A stretch of 64,000 nucleotides of DNA from JBDKLC01 sp040384865 (lineage in GTDB: Bacteria; Patescibacteriota; Minisyncoccia; Phycocordibacterales; CAIZLB01), in contig JAZKIM010000006.1 of NCBI GenBank assembly GCA_040384865.1, positions 1 to 64,000 on the forward strand, given 5' to 3'. This document shows, piece by piece, positions 27,232-36,409 of the stretch. Position numbers and translations under genes: made by a program. The first letter of the stretch is position 1, and the number at the start of each line of letters is the position of its first letter. A model generated the notes under the pieces. That model was not told the DNA's origin. It saw only the letters and a program-made list of their open reading frames with translations, and ran no database searches.

Positions 27232-29097
27232 TTACCCTTTCTTGACTATATTAAACCTGAGCTTCATTCCATCAATGTCAATTTCTTGAGCCCCTTCTCC
27301 TACTTTTCCATACTCAAAGACAGCAGCCTGTACAGCATAAGCAATCATGTCTCGATAGTTTTCAATTGTTTCCTTACCTACATCATCAGTTTCAATAGTA
27401 AGCACTATATAATCAGACGGAGAAAGTTCCTCTTTCTTTCGTGTCTCTTGTATGGCGCGCATAAATTCACGGACTTGACCCTCAGCCTTAAGTTCAAGTG
27501 TAAGCTCTGTATCAATTTGGACAAGACTTCCCTTCTCAACCTTTTTAACATTCAATTCGTCAGCAATAATTTCAGCTAATTCAACAGAAAGCGTTGTTGA
27601 ATCCGCATATGTAAATGTTGCAAGTGGCTGACGAACTTTGATTCCCGCCTTCGAACGAAGCATTAATCCAGTTTCAACAAGCTTGCGAGCTGAAACCATG
27701 GACTCAATGAGAGTTGAATCAATTTCACCCGGTACTGGCCAGTTTTCAAGATGGACGCTTTCAACACCATCCACGCCTTTTACTTTCTGATACAAATCCT
27801 CCGCAATAAACGGCACGAATGGGGCCATCACCTTCGCAAGGGTAACCAATATGTATCGTGTTGTTTCAAGAGCTGCCTGTTTGTCTACTTCATCTTCCGC
27901 CTTGAATCGGTCTCTAGACCGTCGAAGATACCATGTCGAAAGGTCATCGATAAAATCAGCGATTGGCCGTGAAGCGCGGTCTAGCTGATTTGTATCAAGA
28001 GAAGTGGTGACTTCCAATATCAAAATGTTAAGTCGAGAAACCATCCATCTGTCTAACACGTGCTTACTCCCCGGCAATACTACCGAAGACTCCTCTTGAG
28101 GCGCATAGGTATTGTAAAATGTAAAGACATTCTCTAGTCGGTTGAAAAGCTTTTTATTTACCTCATCAAGAGCCTTCTCGGTGAAAGCCACCTCTTCACC
28201 ACGAACAGCAGGAGAAGAGACAAGGAAATATCGAAGTGCATCAGCCCCATATTTTTCTACTGTAGGCATGAGATCGGGATAGTTCTGTAAACTCTTAGAC
28301 ATCTTCCGACCATCCTCACCAAGGATGAGACCGTTGACGATGACACTTTTAAATGCAGAACGATCAAAAATAGATTTTGAGAGATTGAGAAGTGAATAAA
28401 ACCAACCTCGAGTTTGATCCAGACCTTCAGCTATAAAATCTGCCGGAAAAAGTTTACTATTTGTGGCAAGCATCTCCTCTTTGTTTTCAAAAGGATAATG
28501 ATTCTGAGCAAAAGACATAGAACCCGAGTCATACCAAACATCAAATACTTCAGGGATACGGCGCATCGTTTCGTCAATATCATTTTTCCATGTCACTTCA
28601 TCGATATATGGACGGTGAAGATCGAGTTCAAAACTTTCATTATGCGGAAGGGGCACAAATTTACATTCATGAACAGAACCTGTCGGATCAGAAATATCAG
28701 TCCAGCCATGACGAACAAGGTCGCGTAAAGTCACACCATTTGCAATATTTATAGCTAAACGAAGTGGCAATCCATGCGTAACAATGAGAATGCGTGAGTC
28801 CACATGTTTTGCATCGATATCATAGAAAAATTCCCCTACGCGCCTTTTAACATCTTCAACAGATTCACCATCCGGCACCTTCTTGTAAAGATGTTCACTA
28901 ATATCCTTAAAATATTCCGTGCGCTGACTCCAACTTCCCCCATCAAAATCTCCCGCATATATTTCCCGAATACGTTTGTCATACACAATCTTCGTCTTGT
29001 CATAGCCAATAACCTCTGCAACAATTTCAGCGGTTTCTTTAGTTCGAAGAAAATCAGAAGTATAGATGACAACTGACCGTGGCGCATAACGAAAAAT
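27232..29097 (-). pseudogene. ileS: isoleucyl-tRNA synthetase, C-terminal portion (frame broken)
   Basis: This frame carries the end of an inserted histidine-phosphatase domain and then the rest of IleRS. It begins in S-V-V-I-Y-T-S-D-F-L-R-T-K-E-T-A (phosphatase strand and helix), has RILIVTHGLPLRL (second His motif), returns to IleRS at DLHRPYID, then VPEVFDVWYDSGSM, the KMSKS signature GRKMSKSLQNYPD and the anticodon-binding domain. It is in a different frame from the N-terminal portion and has no proper start; an internal ATG at 28986 is not believed to be a real start. See the N-terminal entry. Confidence 0.85.
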
Positions 29098-30620
29098 TCA
29101 TTTCCTCGCCCCTCCTTTCGGATCTTTTCCTTTAATTCTTCAACTGAACTGATAAACTCAGTTTTTCCAGATGTTTCCCCCCTCCACACAGGAAGCGGTG
29201 ATCCCCAATATCGGGATCTAGAAACTGCCCAATCGCGAGCCCCTTCAAGCCATTTACCAAAACGTCCTTCACCAATTTCTTTTGGCGTCCATGCAATTTT
29301 ATTATTTTCTTCAACCAACCTATCTTTAAATTCGCTAACCCTTACAAACCATGACGAGGTGGCATAATTAAGAAGCGGCGTATTACATCTCCAACAGTGC
29401 GGATACGAGTGCGTATACTTTTCTTTTTTAAACAAAGGAGACGGGACTTTCCTGCCAAGATATTTTATCACCTCCACATCCCCCTTCTGGTGATCATCAA
29501 TTGGCTTTGCGGCCTGGCCAGCAAAGTCAGTTACAGTGGAAACAAAGAGGCCATCTGGACCAATGTGGTGAATAACAGGAAGACTTTCTTTTCGAGCAAG
29601 CTTCATATCATCTTCGCCGAAGGCAGGAGCAATATGAACAATACCTGTTCCGTCTTCTGCTGTTACAAAATCAGCTGCATAAATTTTCCAGGCATTAATA
29701 CGACGCGCTTCAGCATCACCGAGAAGCGTGCCTGGAGTAACATAATATGGAAACACTGAAATGTATGATTTCCCTACAAGAGCCACACCCTTCACCTCTT
29801 CAAGGATTTCATACCCAGCAGGTACACCTTCTTGTCCAGCAGCACCTACTCCCGCAAAAACTTTTGGTAATAAATTCTTTGCCGCCCAATATTTAATACC
29901 TTCAAATTCCACCCTTGCGTAATCCAAATCAGGATTAACCGCGAGGGCAACATTACCAGGCAATGTCCACGGTGTGGTTGTCCAAGCTAATACATAGGTT
30001 CCAGGTTCATCTATTAATTCAAATTTAACGAAAGCGGAGATATCAGTGATATCTTTATATCCCTGTGCCACTTCAAAGTTTGAAATGGAAGTCCCACATC
30101 GAGGACAATATGGCATGACCTTGTAGTCTTCATATACCAAACCTTTTTTATTGAGCTCGGCAAATGACCACATGACAGATTCCATGTATGAAGCATCCAT
30201 GGTGCGGTAATCATCATCCATATCAACCCATCGGCCAAGACGCGGAATAATTCTTTTCCACTCGTCGGCATATCTAAGAACGCTCTCCCGAGCTGCACGA
30301 TTGAATTTCTCCACACCTACCTCTTCGATCTCTTTTTTGTTTTTAAGACCCATTTCCTTTTCGATCAAGTTTTCAATCGGCAATCCATGGCAATCCCATC
30401 CCCATCGGCGAGGAACATGGAATCCCTGCATAGTTTTATATCGAGGAATGACATCTTTTATAGTAGTCGGCAATACATGTCCGTAATGAGGTAAACCTGT
30501 TGCATAAGGTGGACCATCGTAGAATACAAAATTACCCTTCGGTGAAGGTTTATTCAAACTTTTCTGAAAAATATCATTTTCTTTCCAGAAAGCAAGGATT
30601 CGGTTTTCTCGTTCGTGCAT
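29070..30620 (-). pseudogene. ileS: isoleucyl-tRNA synthetase, N-terminal portion with histidine-phosphatase insert start (frame broken)
   Basis: The first about 513 residues of IleRS: the HIGH signature GLPHYGHVLP, CP1 editing domain, WFVRVSEFKDRLVEENNKI, and WGSPLPVW. After about residue 490 it runs into FFVMRHGQ, the RHG motif of histidine phosphatases, then shifts frame near 29070-29085. Between RHGQ and the continuation in the other frame about 35-40 residues expected in a phosphatase domain are missing, so this is a deletion not divisible by three and not just a one-base slip. IleRS is essential, so an assembly or consensus error, a mixed population, or a second copy elsewhere are all possible. 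Confidence 0.85.
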
Positions 30621-30691
30621 ATATATTTAACAGCGGCAAAGAGCCCTCGTTTGTAGCCATTATAGTAGCACCAACCTATATAAAATGGAAA

Positions 30692-30720
30692 AGGTCGTCC
30701 GGATTGTTACCGGACGACCT
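30692..30720 (-). terminator. hairpin terminator of the secreted small protein
   Basis: An 11-bp stem AGGTCGTCCGG (30692-30702) / CCGGACGACCT (30710-30720) with a 7-base loop. On the minus strand it is followed by TTTTCC and TTTTAT, 20 bases beyond the stop of 30741. Confidence 0.85.
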
Positions 30721-30740
30721 CGTAAACAGAATGCTCAAGA

Positions 30741-31073
30741 TCAGACGAGCAGATTGGTGGCATCGTATCGACGATCTACCGGCTGACGAGCCCAAATAGG
30801 GCTGCCGTTTGGAACGGGCACCTGAACCGGCTCCGGAAAAATGAGCAGCCAGAGGCCTCCAACTTCATCAGACTGGTCGGGCGTGGCGACAGACTCGGGC
30901 ACGTAGATATCCTGCTCCGGCGGCAGCTCTTCATCGAGTGGGTTGCTCAACTGGACATTGATTCCAGGCTTCATTTCCGCCCAGGGACTCTGATCGAAAT
31001 CACTCTTCGCCTGAGCCAAGATCGAAAGTGCCGCAAGGGCCAACGTTGCAGACAAAACTTTTTTGAGTTTCAT
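30741..31073 (-). CDS. exported small protein (GC-rich unit)
   Basis: A 110-residue protein with a Sec signal peptide (MKLKKVLSATLALAALSILAQA, cleavage near residue 22). The mature part is acidic and Pro-rich, with no Cys and no recognised domain. The ATG at 31073 is chosen because AGAGGAAGGTGA lies just upstream and the signal peptide starts there; a longer frame adds nine residues. Sampled GC is about 63%, far above its surroundings. It has its own promoter and terminator. Function unknown. Confidence 0.7.
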   Translation of the reverse strand: MKLKKVLSATLALAALSILAQAKSDFDQSPWAEMKPGINVQLSNPLDEELPPEQDIYVPESVATPDQSDEVGGLWLLIFPEPVQVPVPNGSPIWARQPVDRRYDATNLLV

Positions 31074-31147
31074 TAGATTCACCTTCCTCTCTGGTTGCAC
31101 GCGGTCAAAATGACTGCGCTGTTTTTGTTCTTAAGAGACCTATTCAA

Positions 31148-31176
31148 ATGCTACGCTTGTATATATAAACGGTCAA
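31148..31176 (-). promoter_or_regulatory. promoter of the exported small protein
   Basis: TTGACC (31171-31176), 17-base spacer, TAGCAT (31148-31153) on the minus strand, 75 bases before the start codon. Same layout as other GC-rich units. Confidence 0.6.
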
Positions 31177-31195
31177 TTGATATGTATAAAAGATT

Positions 31196-31232
31196 CAGCC
31201 TCCGGCGCGCAATGTTTGCGCGCCGGAGGCTG
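31196..31232 (-). terminator. 17-bp hairpin terminator of the basic-protein gene
   Basis: A perfect 17-bp stem with a 3-base loop (CAGCCTCCGGCGCGCAA-tgt- and its complement). On the minus strand it is followed by AATCTTTTAT. It lies 30 bases beyond the stop at 31263. Confidence 0.85.
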
Positions 31233-31262
31233 TGAATTCTGCGATCCGAGGATCGATTACCG

Positions 31263-31535
31263 TTACTTCACGGTAGTGTGCCGCTGCCGAACCGTGGGCG
31301 AGGGACGAGTTTCGATACCGGGGTCTCTGTGTGGGGACTGACCCCGAGGACCTTTCCGCGTCCGCGCCGAACCGCGCCGCTTCTTATGTTTGCGGATCAG
31401 GGGGATAAGGCCGCCGCCGAACGCGAGGTTATCAAACCGCCGCTGACTGAACTTCATCTGGACCCCGTTGGCGAGGCGGACAATGACGCGTCGGGAACCT
31501 TGCTGAATTGGAACTTCACTTTGTTTTCGTGACAT
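31263..31535 (-). CDS. 90-residue basic protein of unknown function (GC-rich unit)
   Basis: A strongly basic protein rich in Arg and Lys (RKHKKRRGSARTRKGPRGQ), isoelectric type of a nucleic-acid binder or ribosome-associated peptide. The middle (VIVRLANGVQMKFSQRRFDNLAFGGGLIPLI) is predicted as short strands. GC reaches about 73% in one sampled line, the highest seen outside RNA. It has its own promoter and terminator. No family was recognised; a false ORF is possible but the terminator and promoter at both ends support a gene. Confidence 0.55.
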   Translation of the reverse strand: MSRKQSEVPIQQGSRRVIVRLANGVQMKFSQRRFDNLAFGGGLIPLIRKHKKRRGSARTRKGPRGQSPHRDPGIETRPSPTVRQRHTTVK

Positions 31536-31615
31536 GACTGCTGTGGACTCTCTGTTTTTGTTTCATTAACACGCTCGAAACCACGTACAACCATTTTTGT
31601 ACAACCTAGCAAGAA

Positions 31616-31644
31616 ATACTATTAGACTTGCATCGACACGTCAA
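31616..31644 (-). promoter_or_regulatory. promoter of the basic-protein gene
   Basis: TTGACG (31639-31644), 17-base spacer, TAGTAT (31616-31621) on the minus strand. Between it and the start is an inverted repeat GTACAA...TTGTAC (31585-31602) with a direct GTACAACC repeat, a possible operator. The rest of 31645-31870 holds no gene; an A/T-rich hairpin sits at 31823-31847. Confidence 0.6.
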
Positions 31645-31822
31645 GTTTTTTGTAATAAAAAAGATTCTTAAACGTCTTAGTAATAGGCTGGAGATAAATC
31701 GGAAGACGGTTGCGTCGAGCTTCAATAAAGCCTCAGTTTTACAACGTTTTGCCCTGCAAAACTTTAACCACAAACACTTTATTGACTCCTCGTCACAACC
31801 TTCCCCTTCCACCCACACCAAA

Positions 31823-31847
31823 GCCGCTCGCATCTGCAGCGGCTTAT
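31823..31847 (+). terminator. hairpin after trhO, weak terminator candidate
   Basis: AAGCCGCT (31823-31830) pairs with AGCGGCTT (31840-31847). T-rich sequence follows it on the plus strand, whereas the minus-strand side, downstream of trhO, has no U tract. It is thus either a plus-strand terminator without an identified gene or a poor trhO terminator. Confidence 0.35.
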
Positions 31848-31870
31848 TTATTTGTATATTTTTAGGAGTG

Positions 31871-32794
31871 TTAAACGCTCAACCTTGCCGTCTGGCCAAC
31901 GCAATTATTAACACACAAAGTTTTCCCCTCTCTTTCTTGCTCACATAATTCGCAACAAATGAAATGTAAGTGGCATTCATCATTAATACAGTTTACGTAA
32001 TGCTCGGTGGTGGTTTTACAATAGTCACATTTACCTATAACATCTCTTTCTTTGGTGGTATCCATAGTAATTCGATTATCAAATACATATAGCGAGCCGC
32101 TAAAATCCTTTCCTGGGAATTTCTGCATATAGGTGGCCATACCCCCATCAAGTTGGTAAACATCCTTGAAACCTTTTTTAATTAAATATCCCGAAGCTTT
32201 TTCACAACGCACCCCTCCGGTGCATACTGTTAAAATTTTTTTCTCTTTCAAATGCTCAAAATCTTTAACTACATTTTTTAATTCACGAAAATTACGCATA
32301 CCAGCATCAGTTGATCCTTTAAAATGACCTACTTTGTACTCATAGGTGTTGCGCATATCGATGATATGAAAATCCTTGCCAGCTTCCCCTCTTTCATACC
32401 ACGTACGAAGTTCTTCAGGTGGAAGATGTACGCCTGTTGTTTCATTCGGATTCACATCTTCATTGCCAAGTTTTGCAGACACGATCTCGTCACGAACCTT
32501 TATAATTAACTTTTGAAATGATCTACCGTTTCCTTCGCTGCGCTTGAAAACTATATCGGAAAAGCTACCAAACTTACATCCGCCGCCATCCCCCTGAGAA
32601 GTAAGTCGTGTGCAATATTCATCTATTTGTGCGGGTGTACCTTCGAGCGTACCGTTGATTCCTTCTTGGGCAACAAGCACCCGCCCTTTGAGACTAAGCT
32701 TTGCACATAGTGATTTATGCCAAAACATAAAAGCAGTCGGATCAGCAACCGTGGTGTATTTGTAGTATAGGATTATGTCGTATCTCTCTGCCAT
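31871..32794 (-). CDS. trhO: tRNA uridine-34 hydroxylase (TrhO/YceA, rhodanese domain)
   Basis: A 307-residue enzyme which hydroxylates U34 of some tRNAs. The N-terminal ferredoxin-like domain (GRVLVAQEGINGTLEGT) is followed by the rhodanese domain with the active cysteine in CTGGVRCEKASGYLIKKG and the adjacent LDGGMATYMQKFPGKDF. The C-terminus has a Cys-rich tail (C-x2-C and CNDECHLHFICCELCEQE-type pattern) expected for the zinc-binding end. It lies 12 bases downstream of argS. Confidence 0.95.
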   Translation of the reverse strand: MAERYDIILYYKYTTVADPTAFMFWHKSLCAKLSLKGRVLVAQEGINGTLEGTPAQIDEYCTRLTSQGDGGGCKFGSFSDIVFKRSEGNGRSFQKLIIKVRDEIVSAKLGNEDVNPNETTGVHLPPEELRTWYERGEAGKDFHIIDMRNTYEYKVGHFKGSTDAGMRNFRELKNVVKDFEHLKEKKILTVCTGGVRCEKASGYLIKKGFKDVYQLDGGMATYMQKFPGKDFSGSLYVFDNRITMDTTKERDVIGKCDYCKTTTEHYVNCINDECHLHFICCELCEQEREGKTLCVNNCVGQTARLSV

Positions 32795-32806
32795 GAATAC
32801 AATATA

Positions 32807-34624
32807 TTACATTTTTTTCGGAACCTGTATACCAAGAAGCCAGAGGCCTCCGGTAATGACACGTACGAATGCGCTTACCAGCGCAACCTTGTATGGTGCG
32901 AACTTGTCATCCTTGCTCACAATTTGTGTTGAGCTGTAGAAAGAGTTAAATTCACCAGCTAATTCCATGAGGTAATTGGCAACATGGTGTGGTGAGTGTT
33001 CACTCTCGGCACGGGCCGCAACCTCCGGAAAGCGCACCAATAATCGCTCCAATTTTCCTCCAGGCCATAGCAATGTTCCTGCCTCGAGTTCTGGTGTCCA
33101 ATCAATTTCTGTCGATGCCTGAATACCCACCACCCCTGCTTTTTCAAGAAGAGACTTCGCTCGCACGGCTGAGTACTGAAGATATGGACCAGAGTCGCCT
33201 TCAAACGAAAGTGATTTCTCCGCATCAAAAATGATATCCTTGCCAGACGACTGTCGAAGCACGGCGTATTTTATAGCAGCAACACCAACCTGATCGGCAA
33301 CAACCTTCTTATCATCGCTACTCATTTCTCGATCTTTCATCCTTTCAAGTGCCATCTGTCTCATATCATTGAGTAATGATTCGCCCGTAACCACTTCACC
33401 TGTTCGGGATGACATCTTCCCTGTCGGCAATCGAAGCATGCCATGGGAAACATGTTCAGCCTTTATGCCGATTTCTGGAAACAACAGTTCAGTTAGTTTC
33501 AAAATAACCTTAAAGTAGTCATTCTGTTCATTACCTGACACGGTAATACCTTTATCATATTGATACACCGCATATTTTTCTTTCGCGAAACCTATTTCCT
33601 TTCCATCATATGTCGGTAAACTATCGCGCGTAATAAATACTCGCGTATGAAGAGGAATACCATTTCTGTCCGTATATTCTTCTCCAGGGAAAATAACAGC
33701 ACCGTCGCTTTCTCTAAAAAGCTTTAAACCTTTTGGTGCGGTGTTAGCTCGAACTATCTCCAATCCAGGTGTACTCATCTGACTTTCAAAGAAATATCTG
33801 TCGAATTTTGTATCGAGTATTTTATATAACTCTTCAAATTGTTCCAAGCTCCACTCCCTGCCTTTATCATATATTTCATTTACTTCAGCATCACTTCGGT
33901 CATAGATCTTTTTGTTCATCTCACGAACTTCCACTTCCACCGAAGCGAATTCCTCTTTTTCAGACTCAGAAGATTCGGGGGCTTTTGCAATAGTCTCTAA
34001 TTTTCCAAACCTTTGTGCACCCTTTGCATACGCCTGACCAAAAAACTCCACCTTATCACCCAAAGATGCATCCTCAACAGGAAACGGCTTGTCCATAAAT
34101 CGCAAACCCCACAAAGCAAGTGCTACGTGTCGACCTACGTCTCCTTGATAGCAGAAACGCTTCACTTCGGCACCTGTGTATTCACCAAGACGACTAAGTG
34201 ACTCACCAATAGTATTAGCCATGAGATGTCCAATATGGAACTGTTTAAATGGATTAGGGTCGGTATATTCGAAAGCAAACTTCTTACCAACGTTCCGTAT
34301 ACTTTTTCCAAAGTTCTCGTTACTCAATATTTCAGCGATACCACCCTTGATAGTATTGGCAGTTTGGTAGAAATTGATGAAACCAGGACCAGCCACTTCA
34401 ATTTTTTCAATACCAGCAATATTTTGCAATTTAAGTGTCTCTACTATCTGAAGAGCAAGGTTGACAGGATTCAACTTAAGTTGCTTTGTGAGCACAAGCG
34501 AAATGTTAGTGGAAAAATCACCATGGAGCATATCCGTTGGACGCTCAATAGTGATCTTTTCTGGAGCCTCAATCTTAAGGCTAATAAGAGCAATTTTAAT
34601 ACTGGAAATAAGAGCTTCTTGCAT
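32807..34624 (-). CDS. argS: arginyl-tRNA synthetase
   Basis: A 605-residue class I enzyme. N-terminal Add1 domain, then the HIGH signature in NPFKQFHIGHLMAN, the KMSKS position replaced by LPTGKMSSRTGEVVTG as usual for ArgRS, and the C-terminal DALR anticodon domain ending in GGLWLLGIQVP. Charges tRNA-Arg. Trailed by trhO; ends the run after purD. Confidence 0.97.
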   Translation of the reverse strand: MQEALISSIKIALISLKIEAPEKITIERPTDMLHGDFSTNISLVLTKQLKLNPVNLALQIVETLKLQNIAGIEKIEVAGPGFINFYQTANTIKGGIAEILSNENFGKSIRNVGKKFAFEYTDPNPFKQFHIGHLMANTIGESLSRLGEYTGAEVKRFCYQGDVGRHVALALWGLRFMDKPFPVEDASLGDKVEFFGQAYAKGAQRFGKLETIAKAPESSESEKEEFASVEVEVREMNKKIYDRSDAEVNEIYDKGREWSLEQFEELYKILDTKFDRYFFESQMSTPGLEIVRANTAPKGLKLFRESDGAVIFPGEEYTDRNGIPLHTRVFITRDSLPTYDGKEIGFAKEKYAVYQYDKGITVSGNEQNDYFKVILKLTELLFPEIGIKAEHVSHGMLRLPTGKMSSRTGEVVTGESLLNDMRQMALERMKDREMSSDDKKVVADQVGVAAIKYAVLRQSSGKDIIFDAEKSLSFEGDSGPYLQYSAVRAKSLLEKAGVVGIQASTEIDWTPELEAGTLLWPGGKLERLLVRFPEVAARAESEHSPHHVANYLMELAGEFNSFYSSTQIVSKDDKFAPYKVALVSAFVRVITGGLWLLGIQVPKKM

Positions 34625-34661
34625 GCAAAGAGTCTAGCACAAAAGCCTTATGCTTACATGT

Positions 34662-35930
34662 TTATGACAATGCCTTGAGACCGATGTCTTTCCTATATTG
34701 TTTACCTTCAAAATCTATTTGCCCTCCAGCCTTATACGCCTTACCTAAAGCGCTTTGCAGATTATCTGCAACAGCTGTTATGCCCAATACTCGTCCACCA
34801 CTTGTCACAAGACCAGTGGCGGTCTTTGCCGTTCCTGCATGAAATATTTCAATACTTTCCAAGCTGCTCGCCCCTTCAATACCGGTAATACTTTTTCCTT
34901 TTTCATATAAAACAGGGTACCCCTCTGAGGCCAAGACAACACAGCAAGCGCTCTCATTTGACCATTCAACTTTTATATCAGAAAGTTTTCCTTCAACACA
35001 CGCAAGTAATATGCCGACGAGATCGTCCTTTAAAATCCTCATATATGACTGCGTTTCAGGATCACCAAAACGTGCGTTAAATTCAATCACCTTCGGCCCA
35101 CCTTCTGTCATCATGACTCCGGGAAATAATATACCGACAAAAGGTGAGCCACGTCGCTTAAGAGCTTGTATTGTTGGCATGACTACTTTTATCTTTATAT
35201 CCTCGAGCATTTCATTCGTCACCCAAGGCACCGGGACGACAGTCCCCATACCTCCTGTATTTGGACCTGAATCTCCTTCCCCTATCCGCTTATGATCCTG
35301 AGCAGCTGGAAACATAATTATGTCAGTGCCATCGCAAAAGGCATGAATGGAAATTTCTCTACCCTGCATATACTCCTCAATGACCACCTCGTTTCCAGCA
35401 TCACCAAATATCTTTACTTGTAAAATCTCATCAAGAGCTATTTCTGCTTCTTTTAAATCTTCTGCAATAATTACACCTTTGCCAAAAGCTAGACCGCTTG
35501 CCTTTATAACGATTGGAAATCTTTGCCTTTTTAGGTAAACCTTTGCTTCTTCAAAATCTGTGAATACTTTGAATGCAGCAGTTGGAATACCTTCCTCCAT
35601 CATAAATTCCTTTGCGAACGATTTTGACCATTCTATTTCAGCAGCAATTTTTGTAGGTCCAAAGACTTTGATTCCTATGGCGATGATTTCATCAACTAAT
35701 CCTTCTGCCAAATAGTTATCAGGACCGATTACAACCAAATCAATATCCTCCTTGTTTTTCTTTAACCACTCGACAATCTCTCCCGATGAATTTAAAGCTA
35801 TATTTTGTGCGAACGGTGCTGTACCGGGATTCCCTGGCGCAACAAATATATTTTTTACCTTTTCAGATTGCCTGATTTTCCATGCAAGTGCGTGTTCTCT
35901 TCCTCCACTACCAACAATGAGAATGTTCAT
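34662..35930 (-). CDS. purD: phosphoribosylamine-glycine ligase (GARS)
   Basis: A 422-residue ATP-grasp enzyme of purine synthesis. Motifs: NILIVGSGGREHALAWKI, the ATP-grasp core VIKASGLAFGKGVIIAE, EEYMQGREISIHAFCDG, NTGGMGTVVPVPWVT, FNARFGDPETQ. No other pur gene lies in this 64 kb, so a full pathway cannot be claimed; CPR usually lack it. It may serve salvage or another amine ligation. It lies upstream of argS by 38 bases. Confidence 0.93.
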   Translation of the reverse strand: MNILIVGSGGREHALAWKIRQSEKVKNIFVAPGNPGTAPFAQNIALNSSGEIVEWLKKNKEDIDLVVIGPDNYLAEGLVDEIIAIGIKVFGPTKIAAEIEWSKSFAKEFMMEEGIPTAAFKVFTDFEEAKVYLKRQRFPIVIKASGLAFGKGVIIAEDLKEAEIALDEILQVKIFGDAGNEVVIEEYMQGREISIHAFCDGTDIIMFPAAQDHKRIGEGDSGPNTGGMGTVVPVPWVTNEMLEDIKIKVVMPTIQALKRRGSPFVGILFPGVMMTEGGPKVIEFNARFGDPETQSYMRILKDDLVGILLACVEGKLSDIKVEWSNESACCVVLASEGYPVLYEKGKSITGIEGASSLESIEIFHAGTAKTATGLVTSGGRVLGITAVADNLQSALGKAYKAGGQIDFEGKQYRKDIGLKALS

Positions 35931-35971
35931 GCAACGATTTTAACACGTAGTACACGCAAAGAATATTTAGA

Positions 35972-36400
35972 TTATTTTCCCGTTGAGCCAAAACCTCCGG
36001 ATCCTCTTATTGTTTCATTCAACTCCTCCACTTCGATGATATCTGCATGAAGTCGCTCCTGGATAATCATTTGTGCCACCTTATGTCCTTTTTCGAAAGT
36101 ATATTCTTTCTCTGAAAGATTAACTACACCGACAATTATTTCACCACGATAGCCAGCATCAATAACCCCTCCCAAGGTTTTAATTCCCTCTCTTATAGCA
36201 ATACTGCTCTTGTCCCAAATCAAACCGACATAACCTTCAGGAATTGCCATCGCTATACCGGTAGGTATTTGAGAATGCTTTCCTGGAGAAACAGTGGTCG
36301 AACTTTGAGCATAAAGATCAAAAGCCGCGTCACCAAGAAGAGCATATTTTGGGACGAGGGCGTCTGATTGAAGTTTTTTTATCTTTAGCTTGAGAGACAT
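35972..36400 (-). CDS. dut: dUTP diphosphatase
   Basis: A 142-residue trimeric dUTPase converting dUTP to dUMP and pyrophosphate. All five motifs are seen: GDAAFDLYA, WDKSSIA, GGVIDAGYRGEI, KVAQMIIQ, and RGSGGFGSTG near the end. It lies 10 bases downstream of glyA. Its product feeds the thyA-like gene across the divide at 37.7 kb. Confidence 0.97.
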   Translation of the reverse strand: MSLKLKIKKLQSDALVPKYALLGDAAFDLYAQSSTTVSPGKHSQIPTGIAMAIPEGYVGLIWDKSSIAIREGIKTLGGVIDAGYRGEIIVGVVNLSEKEYTFEKGHKVAQMIIQERLHADIIEVEELNETIRGSGGFGSTGK

Positions 36401-36409
36401 ACGTACAAA

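Noticed and set aside
28836..28986. The internal ATG at 28986 as the start of a separate histidine-phosphatase/IleRS protein
   Set aside because: It would begin in the middle of the phosphatase domain; upstream codons in that frame are clearly conserved phosphatase sequence.
31628..31948. Plus-strand 106-codon frame
   Set aside because: Overlaps the end of trhO and runs through a hairpin; composition is not protein-like and no start signals were seen.
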